DNA from: Lates calcarifer
Taxonomy: Eukaryota; Chordata; Actinopteri; Centropomidae
Reading direction: 5' to 3'
Assembly: GCF_001640805.2 (NCBI RefSeq)
Contig: NC_066852.1
Location: 13,790,194 to 13,854,193, forward strand
Length of the DNA: 64,000 nucleotides
A program made the position numbers and the translations under genes. Below, piece after piece: positions 34,166-46,814 of the stretch. Within the stretch, counting starts at the first letter, position 1. Every line of letters starts with the position of its first letter. The notes beneath the pieces are model-generated. The model had not been told where the DNA came from, did not search any database, and saw only the letters and a program-made list of their open reading frames with translations.

Positions 34166-37100
34166 AGAGCAGATATGAAGAGCAGATTGGAACTGATTAT
34201 TTAAACAAGATTGCAATTTTCCAAAATAAGTGACTAGAACAACTTCAATGAGGAAACTGAATTTTGCTCAGTGGAATTTGGAAGGTTGCTTGTGTCTAAA
34301 AAAGTTCAAATCATTTGCTTTGTTTGGGAATTAAAAGAGCAAAAAACTGGGGGAGTTTTTGAGAAGAAACAGCATCTGGAACACTCTACTCCAACAGCTG
34401 GTTAGTTTTGGGGACAAATGATCTATGGCATTCTGTAGGAAGTGAACTCACCAAGCACCAAAGACCAGCCAAAAGAAGGCAGGGAGGAGCTTGCTTGTTG
34501 CCAGTATGTCATGTATTACACATGTTTGGGTTCGGTACAACATGGGTTAATTTTGTAGATGTAATTTTATTATTTATAACATGGTTGAATAGCTCCAGCT
34601 CCCTTGGACTCAAAATGTTAAGCAACAAGACAACAGGAGGATTAGATCATGATACAACCCAATGACAGCAGGCATCTTTCTAGACCGCAAAATTGCAGAG
34701 TATTAGCTATCACTGTTGATTTATATAGGTAGATAAAAACATTGAGATAAATGCAGGAATGGGCTGATGATGCTTTACATAATAAGTCGCTGTGTTTGTG
34801 CTGCTGAACAATGACAGAGAAAAGAACACTTCAAAGTGTAAGCTGGGAAGAGACACTGTAGAAAACAAGCAGCAGAACAAGCAGGCAGCCTCTCAGAAGT
34901 AAGGGGGATGTTGAAAGTGTGCTACAGTGATCAGTTGGAGACTTTACAGGGCACGCAACATTCCACAGTACTGGAGAAAGCTGATGTTCGTGTCTCGCCC
35001 TGTTCCCTTCATCCCTTACGTACCTCTTTTTGGGCCGTCTTCGGGGGCTTTCCTATGGTGCTGGTCATGTGTGCAGCTGGGGATGGAGGCCATGCAACGC
35101 TAATCCTCCTCCCCAGCTCAGGAAAGTACCCTGCCTCCCTGTGCAGAACGAAAACAACAAAGAGCTGAGTGTGGCTGCAGCCTCCGGGGTTCAGTGCACC
35201 CACCAGAACATGTCCAAGAAGAGTCACAGCTTGCTCCCTCCTACCCATCTATCCACGCATGACTCTCCTTCTCTCCCATGCTTTCTCTCTTTGACCCTCT
35301 TTTCAACCTATGAAAGACATGAACGATTGCAGACTACAGTGTAATATTCCTGCCTTTCCACACCAGTGATAGAGGACTTTAGAAGGTCAAAAGAGAGGAC
35401 ACATAGAACGTAACAAAAGAACATAAGAATGTGGTCAGGGTGGGTTTTATAGTGGTAAAATTACTCCTGTTCATTTTACATCATTCCATATGACCTCATA
35501 ACAATGAGTCTGACTGGAAACATACAGAAAATGTAGAAACAAAAGTGAAACTTGATGTATCCAGAATCAGAGGAAGAGAAAGAAAGAGAGGAAGAAAGAA
35601 AGGGACGTGCAGTATCTCTGGATTCAAATGCTAACAAAAGCATTAAGGTAGCAAAACCTGGTTTATGTACATGGTATTAGCTTTGCTTCAGGGATTACTT
35701 TGTCCACATGTTAACATGTCAGTTTTTAGGCCAGTTTGGTACTGAAAAGAAGCTGTAAAATCCCACACGGTTTTCTTGAATAATCTCTGACTTTCAATCT
35801 TACAAGTGTAAGCCACTGCGTAACTTAATATGGATGTCCAAAAACTTCACTCTAAATCAAAATTTATTGTAATTAGGTGCCCATTAATCATTGTTATCTG
35901 ATAATGATAGCTATACTGGATGACCACAAAGATCAGTGGCTGCATTTGTTAAACAAACGCAATCATCAAATTAGTCAAATTATGTGAAACAGCTGGACTG
36001 ATCCAGCTCTGACTGAGCTTAGTGAAACTCACATGCTTCAAAGAGAGTAGTGAACAGAATAGAAGAGCCCTGGGTAACATCACATGAACTCTGCCTTATT
36101 GAACATATCACTTCACAACAGTTACATGGCAAACACATGCAGCTTTCAAATGGGAGTCGTGAATCTAGCCTCGCTTTTCTCCAGTGAACTTCATTGTTCA
36201 TTTATGTAACTTTACTCTGAGCCAATTTATAAAGCAGTGTAATGTTTACATGCAGCTAAAGGTAAAGGTGTGGAGGCTGACAGTCCATCCAACACCAGTG
36301 TCACAGCCAGTGTTATGGTACAACATGTTCCACATCAACTGTAACCATACCACATCAATACATATGAGGGAACAGTATCATCCAACTTAACATGAACATT
36401 TTATCTGATGTATGTAAGAAAAACATAATGTGAGCAACGTAACATTTCTCACTAAATGTACTCTGTGACAAGAATCATTGCACACTGTATGGATGTAATC
36501 TCTAGTTTTGTGTTTGGGACATAGCAGCGAAACTGTGACATTTTCATTCCACTTTTCACTTGGAGGTGTGATAGATCAAGTTCACACCCTGAAGTGTGCC
36601 ACTTATTTAGGTGAGCTGAGTCATTTAACCTAAAAATGAAGAGATAAAAAGAATTACCAAAAAACAAACAAAAAAAACCCAAAACAACAAATAATAATAA
36701 AATTGTGATGCTTAAAGTATTTTTTTAAATGATATGGATCTTTTCTGCTGCATGCTTTGTTTTCTAATCTGGTTTGCACTAATGTCCTCTGTTGTTGATA
36801 CATAACTCCTTATCCTTGAGGTAAAAGTTCCCCGTGGCCACACACACATCTTATTCAACATATCTTGAGGAGGATTCAATGGATGAATTGGATTTTAAAC
36901 AACTGTGTAACTGGTGGGTAACGCTACATAATGAGACACCCACTAGTGTGATAAATAATAAAAAAAACACTTTACACTCTTTTATAGTGACTGATGGAAT
37001 TAGAGTTAGACAGTATCATTGATGGGTATTGAAAATAAATGTAATCTGGACAGAACTGATTATGTTTATTCAATATTTCTTGATGAATTTTAGGTATTTT

Positions 37101-37546
37101 CTCAAAAATAAATAGAAATGACAATGTATAGTAACTTAAACCAAAATCATTCACATGGATGATGTGTGCTGTATTACATTTCAACTCTTTAAAGTATCAT
37201 ATAAATTATGACAACCAGGGTTTTCCAGCTTGAAATTTTTCTGATTGGTGAAATAATTTTTATTTTATTTTATTTATTTATTTATTTTTTTTTTTTTACC
37301 ATTCGCAGATGTATTTTACGATATTTTATATTTTGAGTCATTATTTTTGAATGGATTTAAGCTCAGTAAAACGTGAAATAACCCGTGCGTTTGGAGCTCA
37401 GATTCCGTGCGTAATTACGCATCTGGTGGTTTTTTGACTTTAGTATTTGCTAAGTAAGTGTCATGTTTATGAGAGCCAAAGCATATTTGTTTGCAGGGAG
37501 GTTGTTTGGCTACTGGCAGAGTTGGTAGAACACCCCCTCCTCTCCT

Positions 37547-37592
37547 CTCTCTCTCTCTCCCTCTCTCCCTCTCTCTCTCTTTCTCTCTCTTC
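37547..37592 (+). repeat. (CT)n tract
   Basis: CT-rich run with CCC interruptions within the GC-rich block. Confidence 0.9.
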
Positions 37593-38307
37593 AGCTGCCG
37601 CGATATTTTCCAGCTCTGGAGCCTCAACCGCACAGCTCGATCGATTCGCATTGATTGTCCCTGACGAGCTGCTCCACTTTCTAGCCAATGTCAGCCAGTC
37701 TGCGATCGGGAAGGAGAGAAATGAAGGAAAATCTCTGCCGCCCTGGCGGTGTCATTTCCACACACTTGGGTTGGCCGCCTGCCAGCAGACAGGCCAGTGG
37801 AAAGACGCGGAGTGGACTCTGAGGGCTGAGGGAGAGGAGGAGCAGGGAGAGGGAGGTGAGGCTGATTTCTGTCAGCCTTGCACGGTGGATAACCTCTGAT
37901 CTCCAAATAAAATGATGGGTGAATTGAGTTCAACCTCAACCCCCACCCCCACCCTCCACAAACCACACTCACAGGATTCACTCTTGAAACCAGAAAAAAC
38001 TAAATGTTTAAAAGAACACCAGCTTATATTAACATGTTGACGGAATTGTTAAGGCATATTATATTTTTAACCTATAACTAGGTTATAAAACAAAAAGATC
38101 ACCGCTTGTGCAGATCTTCTGCCGTTTAAACAACCTGTAGACTGGGAAATAAAAATAAGCAACACTGAGTTATTTTGAATACATCACTTTATCTCTGAGT
38201 TGCAGCAGACAGCTCATACAGGTAGAGTCACCATCTCAGCCCCCAGTTTTATTTTGAAACAACACCTCTCTCCCCAGCTGTCCTGAGATCACACTGAACC
38301 GTGCTCG

Positions 38308-38352
38308 GCCTCTCTCTCTCTCTCTCTCCCTCTCTCTCTCCCCCTCTCTCGT
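38308..38352 (+). repeat. (CT)n tract
   Basis: Second CT-rich run, about 750 bp from the first, also with CCC interruptions. Confidence 0.9.
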
Positions 38353-40322
38353 TCGCTCTCCCGGTTTGTTGTTGCCTCGGCTGATGCGCGCGCGCGAGCC
38401 GCGGAAAAAGTCCACTTCGGTTTTTCCGCGAGGCTCCAAAAATCTATGAAATGTGTTTGCATGTTCCTCTCTGCAAGCGGGGATGTAGAGGTGGGATTGC
38501 AAGGACCGAGAAAGCTGGGGGAACCCACGCGTTCAGCCTCTGAGAAAGTATACGCTTTTCCAAAATAACTGACGGTGAATAATTTTTTTCTTTTCACATT
38601 TGTCATTAACAGACAGGCACTCTGGTAGGACTGTGTTCACGGAGAATAAGCTTCTTTTTTTTTTACTCCCCCTCTCTCCCTGCCTCTTTCTTTTTTTTTG
38701 TCACCATTCTGCACGGCAGGCTGAGAGACGGACCGCTCGGACTGTGGGAGCCCTCCCCTCTACTCGGATCTGCTTTGGTAGGTGCGAATAAAACGGGCCC
38801 GTGTTTGCAAATATGCAGATACATGGGAGAGAGGGGGGGGGAAGGGGGAGGACGTGAAGGGGCTGGTGGTGGTGGTGGTGGTGGGTATCATACTTTGTTG
38901 AAGTCTGCTGAAAGTTGGGGATGTCATCTTCTTATAGGATCAAGTTATAGCAGGGTGAACCGAGGGGGGGCTCCTCTGTTATATCCTCAAATGTGCGACT
39001 GCAGACCATATGCTGGTACCGCAGAAAGGCTACCGTGCTCATTGATCACCGACTCCAGACAAAAGCCAGCTATTTAGATTTACTCACTCTTGAAATAATA
39101 GTAGTGATAATAAATAATAACAATAAAGCTTCACCTATAAAGACGGTGATTGGATGGGTGATGGTGCTCCGGCGCTGTTCTGGGACGAAGGTGATATTTT
39201 ACAAGCTGTTCTCAGGTTATTTTTTTTTTTTTCTTCAATCTTCATTTCTCTCTTTTATTGGCGTTGATACGGATTCGGCACAATAGTGAACCAAAAGCAC
39301 GGCGGTTCATAGTGAATCAGCTGTTCTAATAATGCGCACTAAAACTTGACGCTGCCGGTTAATGAAAGCAACGATCAGCGCGCATTAGAGCCGGATCATG
39401 CTCACGTTTGACAACAGACTCTCGGTGATCGTCAACGCTGCAGGCTATAATTTAAACTTTTATTTAATCCGCTGTCATCCCGAAATCTAGTAAACGCATG
39501 TCACAGTTTTCCACGCGCGTCAAGACAAATGTAAAACTCGTTGGATTTTTGTTTTGCAAATGCCATATTCGCCTCTCTCTCTCTCTTGCTTTTTTTTCTT
39601 TTCTCCGGGCATCATTAGAAAGTTCCCAGGTAGCTCTCATCGCGCTACCCCGGAGATTTACAGTCACCCCCCACCCCCCTCACCTCCTCTGCAATCCGCC
39701 ACCAGTATCGCTGCTCCAAGTGCTCCATATGTTTGCGAATTATTTGAAGTCACAGTATGCACGGCGTGGTTGTTTTTCCCTCCTCTAACTTTTTTTTGTG
39801 TGCGCACAGTCCTAATTAAGGAGAATAAGGCGCAGCAGGTTATGGACAATGGATGAAGCCTTGAGTCTAATTACTGTCACCACGCTTGCTTTTTTTTTTT
39901 TTTTAACTTCCTCTGCGTTTTGTGCGTCTGCGTGTGTATGCGTGATGTGTGTATGTGTGTGTGTGTGTTTGAGCCTGTCCGTGTGCGCGTGTCAGTCAGT
40001 CGACAGGAGGTGGGAGGAATAGAGAATGTGTTGCTCACCGTAGACAAGCACAGAGTCCTGCAGACAGCGCGTCTGGAGGGAGGGGGGGGGCACGCTATAT
40101 TTGCATCGTGCGGCGCCTGAACTAATGCATTAAGTATATTCTCGCGTCTCCGGAGGTGTAGTGTCAGCTGCTCCAGAGTTTGTGGCCGACCGAAAGGCTC
40201 GTAACATTGCAGGAAATTCGACAGTATTTTTCCCCACCTCCTTTAAAAAAAAGACAGAGAGAGAGAAAGAAAGAAAGAAAGAAAAAAAGCTGACTGCGAT
40301 TACCTGGCACCTGCGCATACAG

Positions 40323-40330
40323 TGACGTCA
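40323..40330. promoter_or_regulatory. Perfect CRE palindrome TGACGTCA
   Basis: Full 8-bp consensus CREB/ATF site at the edge of the GC-rich block, about 6.5 kb upstream of the cxxc5 coding start. Function is inferred from the motif only. Confidence 0.4.
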
Positions 40331-41374
40331 GAGAAGCAAACTTATTCAAGAGTTGCGCTCGTGATTCACATATGGACGGACACATGGCACGTGACACTCG
40401 AACACAGACTGATTATGACACCCAATCAGACTTGATTTGTAATTTCAGTCAGCAGGGTAATTTGTTTGTTCAATCAAAAATGTAAATAATTCAGGGTTTA
40501 TTGTTTACTGAAACATAGAGAGTCATGCCTTGGGTTCATCCTTGATTTGTTTCACAGAAATCACAAATGGTCCTAGCAGGTGATGTGAGGCCATTGTGTG
40601 GCCCAAGTCAATATGTGTTGAATGTTAAAGCAGCCTTTTTCTTTTCATGTTTAGATTTTTGTTCTGAAGAGAATTATTGGCCCAGACCACTGAGAAATAT
40701 AGGCTAAACACACACTGACCCTAAATGCTTTCCTCCATCACCTATTGATCCACCTAGTCAACAAGTGAAAAAGCCAACCATCCATCAATCAGTGGTCACT
40801 ACGTTGTGGACTGACATTCATCTGTCTTTTTAACAGCTGGTACAAAAATCAGCCACCTGAGGAGAAAAATCCTTTTTAAAAGATGTGTATTGAAGGTAGC
40901 TGTTAAAGTTCAGAACTATTACAAGCTGAGAGCCGCATGTGAATGTTAAATGAGTTGTTCATGTTCATACAAGTATCATAGTGCTGACAGAATTCACCCA
41001 GTAGCACTGTGGCTGTTGGGAGGTACTCTTCATTTTTAGTGCTGTGAATGTAGAATCCATTAAAGGACGACACCATTCAGCAGCGGTTTAAGCGTGAACA
41101 TTCATGTGAACGTTCCATGCAAAGTGAGAAGCTCTGTTTCATTTGTGTAAACAGATTTTGTCAAAGATTCATATGCTATATTTTGAATGGTCAGTGTTTT
41201 GACACTCTTTAGGTGCTCATATATACAGCAGTACTGACCATATTTGTGTGGACGTTTTTGAAAATACTCGCTCACTTCACTTTCACATGCGAAGATTGAT
41301 ATCACTCACATGTCTGTATGCTAAGTATGATGCTACTGCTAGCAGCCCCCTAAAAAGATAAATTAGACTATTCC

Positions 41375-41745
41375 TTGGCTAAGACCAGTAACTTTCTGGA
41401 GCCTCCACTGGTTACCTGGCTGGTCCCGTTCATGCAGTAGTTTAGCACTTAACTCCCGTTAAATGGTGAAATACTGTGTTCGGTATGGTTTAAAGAAACA
41501 GGGAAAAACATGTTAATTAGTGAGCCTCAGAAGTGCTTGAAGGCAGATTTTGCTACTTTTGGACACAGCCAGGCTAGCTGTTTCCCTCTGTTTCCAGCCC
41601 TTGTGCTAAGCTAAGCTAACCAGCTCCTGGCTGTAGCTTCATATTTAGCGCACAGACACGAGGGTGGTATCGATTTTCTCATGTAACTCTCTGCAAGAAA
41701 GCAAATAAACATACTTCCTAAAATGTTGAACTTTTTCAGGTCGCT
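41375..41745 (-). mobile_element. Interspersed repeat, TTAGCTTAGC family, copy B
   Basis: Reverse-oriented copy of the repeat at 33845-34165. Shared blocks on the minus strand include GAGAGTTACATGAGAAAATC, ACCACCCTCGTGTCTGTG, AGCCAGGAGCTGGTTAGCTT followed by AGCTTAGCACAAGGGCTGG, and CCTGGCTGTGTCCAAAAGTA. Better preserved in its second half than copy A. Confidence 0.65.
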
Positions 41746-42998
41746 GATACTGAGATACAAGTTTCATGCTAATTATTAGGTTTAAGCAGCCTACACAGGC
41801 CTGGGGGAGACTGTTTTCATGCAGCATGGTCAAGTTGCAAATAGAGAGACAGCAAAAACAGATTTTTCTTAAAGGATGAATACAGTGTTTTTATGGAACA
41901 GAAATATCTGGACATCACATTTCATCTAAACACCACATTTCACACTCAAATTATATTGTGTGGAAAAACGTGATTGTTTCAATTTAGCATTTCATGATTT
42001 CAGTTGCACAAAATTTGGTATACATGCTTACTGTCACAGCAGTACATATAGTACACTGTATGTGAACCCAGACTTTAATCAAAATCAAACTTCACACACA
42101 AAATAATATCATTATACTTATAGTAACTCGTGACATTTTGTTATCCACATTCAAACTCTCAACTGTAGATCAGCTGCTGTTGACAAAGTGTCCAAAGTTG
42201 ACATCACTCACCAAAACATGGTCCAACTGATGTCAAGACTTTCTATAAGCGTCTTGACTGAATGAACAGCAATATTTACAACTGTAAAGGCATTGTGTCA
42301 TATGTGTTCAGGCTAGTAAATATAGTCACACTAATACACAATCCTGCTGCAGTTTTGGCCACCAATTATTTTGCTCACATCATGCCTCTCAGGCCACACC
42401 CATGTGCTCAGCAATCTCCAGCCGAGCTCATTGGTCGATCTGAAAAAAGGTTTCTCACACACGTAGTTGTTGGACTGTATTGATCATTGGGACCATTTAT
42501 ATCCAGATCTTTATCTCCGGCTCCGCAAATCCTATGCAGTAGGTTTTGTGCAGATAGATAGACAATAAACAACAACTGTTTACGCTTATGTTTTATTTTG
42601 AGGCAGCTTTAGGTCCAAGATATGTGGCTCTCGGTGCACCTCTCAGGCCAATTCAGAGAAATCTGAAATGTAAGGCTCCGACGTGAACCACAGCATTAAG
42701 TCTGTAATATCACAGGAAATTGAGTAAACATGCTTAAAGGACAAAACAGCACCAATTATCTGGCTGCAGCTGTATGGCATTGACTCTCTCAGTAGCAGAG
42801 GCAGTTGTGGTTTAGGAGACAGTTCACATAAGGACATAAGCCTCTTCTGTAAATGATGTGGTGAAGGGATCTGAAGAGCCACGATGCTGGGAGTGGAGGA
42901 AGGTGATTAGCCAAAGACTATATGCCATACTCAGGGTTGATGATGATGGAAAGAGTGTGACTGATAGGTCAGTGGGATGGATAGCAGATGCTCAGATG

Positions 42999-43020
42999 CA
43001 CACACACACACACACACACA
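42999..43020 (+). repeat. (CA)n microsatellite
   Basis: Eleven CA units. Confidence 0.9.
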
Positions 43021-46000
43021 GCTGAGGAGGGTGAGTATTGAGAGCTAAAAAAGGTGCCCCTGTTTTTATTTGTTTCACAATGTGGTAGACCAGAGCAGTA
43101 ACTGTGGTGGGGTGCATCAGGTTTGGCTAGTCTGGACAGTTAAACTACTGAAACATCCTCATATGAACACTGTCTACATGTCACTATATGCTAAATGATT
43201 AAAATTAGTTCAATTTCTGTAAATCATAGGACAGCTGTCAGACATCATGTTGCCTATACTATCTCTTTATCCGGCGATTTTCCCATAAACACAGCACAGG
43301 TTTACATCAGTGCACTATAAAACATTGTGCTGAAAAGTCCCTTAATCACTGAGGCATTATAGCTCCAAGTCATGCTTGTCACTCTGATGTGTTCAGGTAC
43401 AATACAAATAAAACTTGGGCTTACCTAAAAAATCCCAGTCATCTGTCAAATTATTTATATTTTACAGAGGAAACAAAAGGAGTGTGTGTGTGTGTGTCAC
43501 TGCATTATCGTCATACAGTGGGTGTTGCTGGGACTGACGGAAGGCAAGTCAGAAGCATCTGTGAGAAGCATTGTGTCACATCCATACTATCAGGAGTGAA
43601 AGAACAGCAGTTGAAAAACATGTCATTGCCATTTGAAAGACTCATCTTTAAAAAAAAAAAAGGTGGAATAACATTGTCCTAGTTGAATTATTATGTCAGA
43701 GCTTATCAGTGATATTTCTGATACTGTTTTCATGAGCTGTGATTGCCAACTTTGTCACTTTGTGGCCAACTTGAGAACTCATTTATTCTTGTTATTGATA
43801 ATGTGCCAGTTCATTAATTATGTGGAATACTCAAGTCTTTTAGCACATTTACTGTATTTAGATCATTGATGAAGCAGTTGGATCAGAGCTGGATATTCTC
43901 CCAGGCCATGATTAATCAAGGAATTGTCTTGTTGTACAAGTAGCTACCCAGATTTATTTTTGTAAATGCACAGCTGCCATGGAGTTCAATTGAGACACTG
44001 TAACATAAAAATCTGACCGAAAAAAGTGCCTTTAACAACATTAAAGTATCATAACTGACCACTAAATACATCATTTTTCAGGTCCAGTATTCCGTAAAAC
44101 CACAAAATCCCTCTTGTATCACTCTGATGATTTGCAGTGCTGTTATGCATTCACCCACAGCTGAGCAGAGATGCAGCTAGTGTTGAGATGCTTTCGGGAA
44201 ATCGGACCCTGGTCAGTGCTGTAGTGGGAGAAACTGAAACTATGGGGCCGAGGGGCTGCGGAGCTGGCTCTGGTTCACTGGCGCCACATCCCCCTGAGCT
44301 GGTGAGAATGTGGGGGCTGTGCTCTTGCCTTTGAAGCTTTACCTCCCACTAATTCTGGCCTTCCAATTTCCACACACTGCACAGACAACCCCCCCACCCC
44401 CCATCCTCTTCCCCTCCCTTTCCCTTTGTTTCCCTTATAAGGACTGGCCCGGCCATTTCCTCAGCTTTTCTGTGGGAGGTGGTATGCTTGTTTGTGAACA
44501 CGGACAGGTCAGAAGAATAGCAGCATAGTTTTTTTTCATAGATGAGCAGTCTCTGGAATCTTATGCTAAAAGCCTGTAGATGCATGCATCTCTTTCCAGT
44601 GGAGAGTCTCCCACTACAGGCCTAGCGAACCCCCTTCATAAGCCTCACCCCTCCATGTAAGCTAAGAAAATATATTGCACTAGAGGTTTACTCTTTAAAA
44701 CTAACTGGGTAGAAATACACAGTCAAATGACAGTAACCAAAAGAAATCAAAAGTTAATCAAAGAAGATCAGCTTCCTTGGCTCTGACTTTGGGCTTTTGG
44801 CAAGATTTTCAGCAGCTTCCCAGATTGTTGGGTGACAGAGTCAAAAAAGGGACAGATATTTGTTTTCTCACATATTGTATCACAAGGTTATACACTCAGA
44901 TCAATGACCATGCAATTGTTAGTCAATAAATGCAACATTTCGTAAGTGACTAAACTGCAGAAAGGTCAATACAATTTATTTATGAAGCGTTCATACCAAA
45001 TCAGGTGTGTCTCAAAAGGGGGCTTGCAGGTTATGGAGAGGGACATTACTACAGATGTATAACTGATACAACAGATTGACAGGTCAAAGAGGTCTCACAG
45101 AAGCTCACTTGGGTATCATTTCAATGCAGGTAATTATGATGATATGGATGTTCAGGACTGTTGAATGTCACAGCACAGATTCAGGGAGTTTTCTGTTGAA
45201 GAGCTTACACCTCTGTAATGACTGATTGTTTATGAAATGCTGATGCTTATATATTTTAGCTAAAAGTGCAAAAATATGCATAAACCTGTAGCTGGACCAA
45301 AGTGCTAAAAGAGTCATTTAACATAAAACTAATATCAAATATAAAAGAGCTCTTTAGTTACAATACCTCATACTTTGTAATTTATATAGTTCACCAAAGC
45401 AATTTCTGTATTTATTCTCCTCAGTACAACTTAATTAATTAGATTTTATTAGATTTGAGTAGCAAGATTAGGCTCCCTACCCCATAATTCCTTTTCTTTT
45501 CTAACCAATCAGAGAAACACCAGGGGAGCAGGTGTTGCTTCACTGGTCTGGAGTCTGTGAAGTTTGATTTGTAGATTGATGTGTTAAAAGACGAAGCGGA
45601 GAGGGAATTAAAGCTTTTCATTTTCTGAGGTTGAATTTTAATTTAATATCAGCACATCTTGATCAGTGTTTTCTGGGCTATAAAGGAAAACACTGGGTGG
45701 CCCCAGTCAAAGAATTAATTTAATCAGTTCTGTGTGGACTACGAGTGTCACTAACTCCGATTGTATCAAAGCGCTTTGTGCTACATACAGGTATTGAAGA
45801 CCATGTAAACGCACTGACAAATAAAACTGTCAGCATTTAATGTGCATAGTTTCACACCATAAAACATTATTATATTTTATATTATTTGTCAGATTTTACA
45901 CATTTTTCAGCTTGGATCGGGATGTTGTGTTTGTCATGTTGGCTAATTTAGTGACTGTGATCTTCAGCTGTTACTTCTCTTCAGACAATGTGAGAAGTGT

Positions 46001-46170
46001 CACTCGTAGTGATAAATCTACAGAGAATTATCACGCGAATCTGTCGCTCCCCAAGGCTTTTCAGAGCTTTGTAGCAAGCTACACCTCAAAGTTTGCAGGT
46101 TTGACCCCCAACCACACTGTGTTGCTTCAGTCTCGTCTTTCTCATAGTGTTGTTATCAGCTGTTTTCAGT

Positions 46171-46420
46171 GAAAAAGCCCTAAAAACCCACTGTTCACTA
46201 CCTGCTCATCACCAAACAGCAGACAGTAATAGTTAGCAACTGGCTGGTGGAGCATTTAGCAGCTAAAGAGCTAACGGTAGAGACCAAAAATGAGCTAAAA
46301 CCAAGTGAATACTGAATGCTAATGTTTCTGATTGATGTGTAAATAATCAGACTGTTTGCTCCAGTTCACAATATCAACTTAAAATGTGGAAAATGTTCAC
46401 AACTTGTTTCCACTGTCCAA
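46171..46420 (+). mobile_element. Interspersed repeat of a common fish family directly upstream of cxxc5
   Basis: Contains CCTGCTCATCACCAAACAGC, TGGTGGAGCATTTAGCAGCT, AAAGAGCTAACGGTAGAGAC and CAAAAATGAGCTAAAA in that order. I recognise this as a frequent percomorph interspersed repeat. Ends and class are not determined. It stops less than 200 bp before the acceptor used by the cxxc5 coding exon. Confidence 0.45.
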
Positions 46421-46591
46421 ACATCAGTTAAGAGACTGTGTTGTTCTTCTTGCTTTTGCCTAAGTTGACTGACAAATATGTCACTATGTCATGATAAATA
46501 TATATAATGTTTCTCTTGAGTGTTTCAGTGTTTTGGTGAAGTGATTACTGATGAGTAAATTACACACCTGTCTTCTCTCCCTTGTGTTAAG

Positions 46592-46814
46592 ATTCCAGAC
46601 GGCCCATGGAAGACCGTGGATGAGGGCTGAGCTGTAGTGCGGGCAGAAGGCTCCGGGCCTGCCTGTTGTCGGCTGGTTGATTGGTCCATTGAGGTGAGGC
46701 GCCACTCTCACCGGGGCACAGAACGGACCGAGAAAAGGTCTTTGCTCCCCCTCCTCGCTCACCCCTGCCCCCTTTCCACCCTCACCCCCAACCCAGGCAC
46801 GTACGCTCTGGACC
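46592..46814 (+). other. Probable cxxc5 5' UTR portion of coding exon 1
   Basis: A good acceptor, TCTTCTCTCCCTTGTGTTAAG, ends at 46591 and is followed by 223 nt up to the ATG. This predicts at least one non-coding exon upstream. The UTR has a CT/CCC-rich part just before the start codon. Confidence 0.5.

Larger units (their letters stand above)
29951..37400. other. Intergenic region between ppp3ca and the GC-rich block upstream of cxxc5
   Basis: About 7.4 kb. Contains the CT/T run, a hAT remnant (31467-32047), a 25-nt A run (33641-33665) and a TTAGCTTAGC-type repeat (33845-34165). No gene is supported on either strand. Confidence 0.6.
37401..40450 (+). promoter_or_regulatory. GC-rich, CpG-containing block; possible cxxc5 upstream promoter and non-coding first exon
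   Basis: About 3 kb clearly richer in G+C and CpG than its flanks, with CT tracts (37547-37592, 38308-38352), GATGCGCGCGCGCGAGCCGC near 38382, a GGT run (38863-38884), a perfect CRE palindrome TGACGTCA at 40323-40330 and a CACGTG E-box near 40388. CXXC5 genes have 5' non-coding exons, and this is the best candidate location on its strand; a possible donor is TTTG|GTAGGT near 38777. Open frames within (for example 37447-37899) are low-complexity and not convincing as genes. Confidence 0.35.
40451..46591. other. Region upstream of the cxxc5 coding exon
   Basis: About 6 kb, probably intron or upstream region of cxxc5. Contains repeat copy B, a CA run (42999-43020), a GCTAAC-type repeat (46171-46420) and a stretch at about 43840-43990 that looks like constrained sequence but cannot be tested here. 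No coding exon recognised. Confidence 0.5.

Noticed and set aside
37447..37899. 150-codon plus-strand open frame in the GC-rich block
   Set aside because: Much of it is a translated CT repeat ([12 protein letters not shown]) and the rest is unlike any family; better explained as 5' UTR or promoter.
44960..45040. Fragment resembling a fish repeat with TTTATTTATGAAGCG
   Set aside because: The match I can see is too short and degraded to call a family with confidence.
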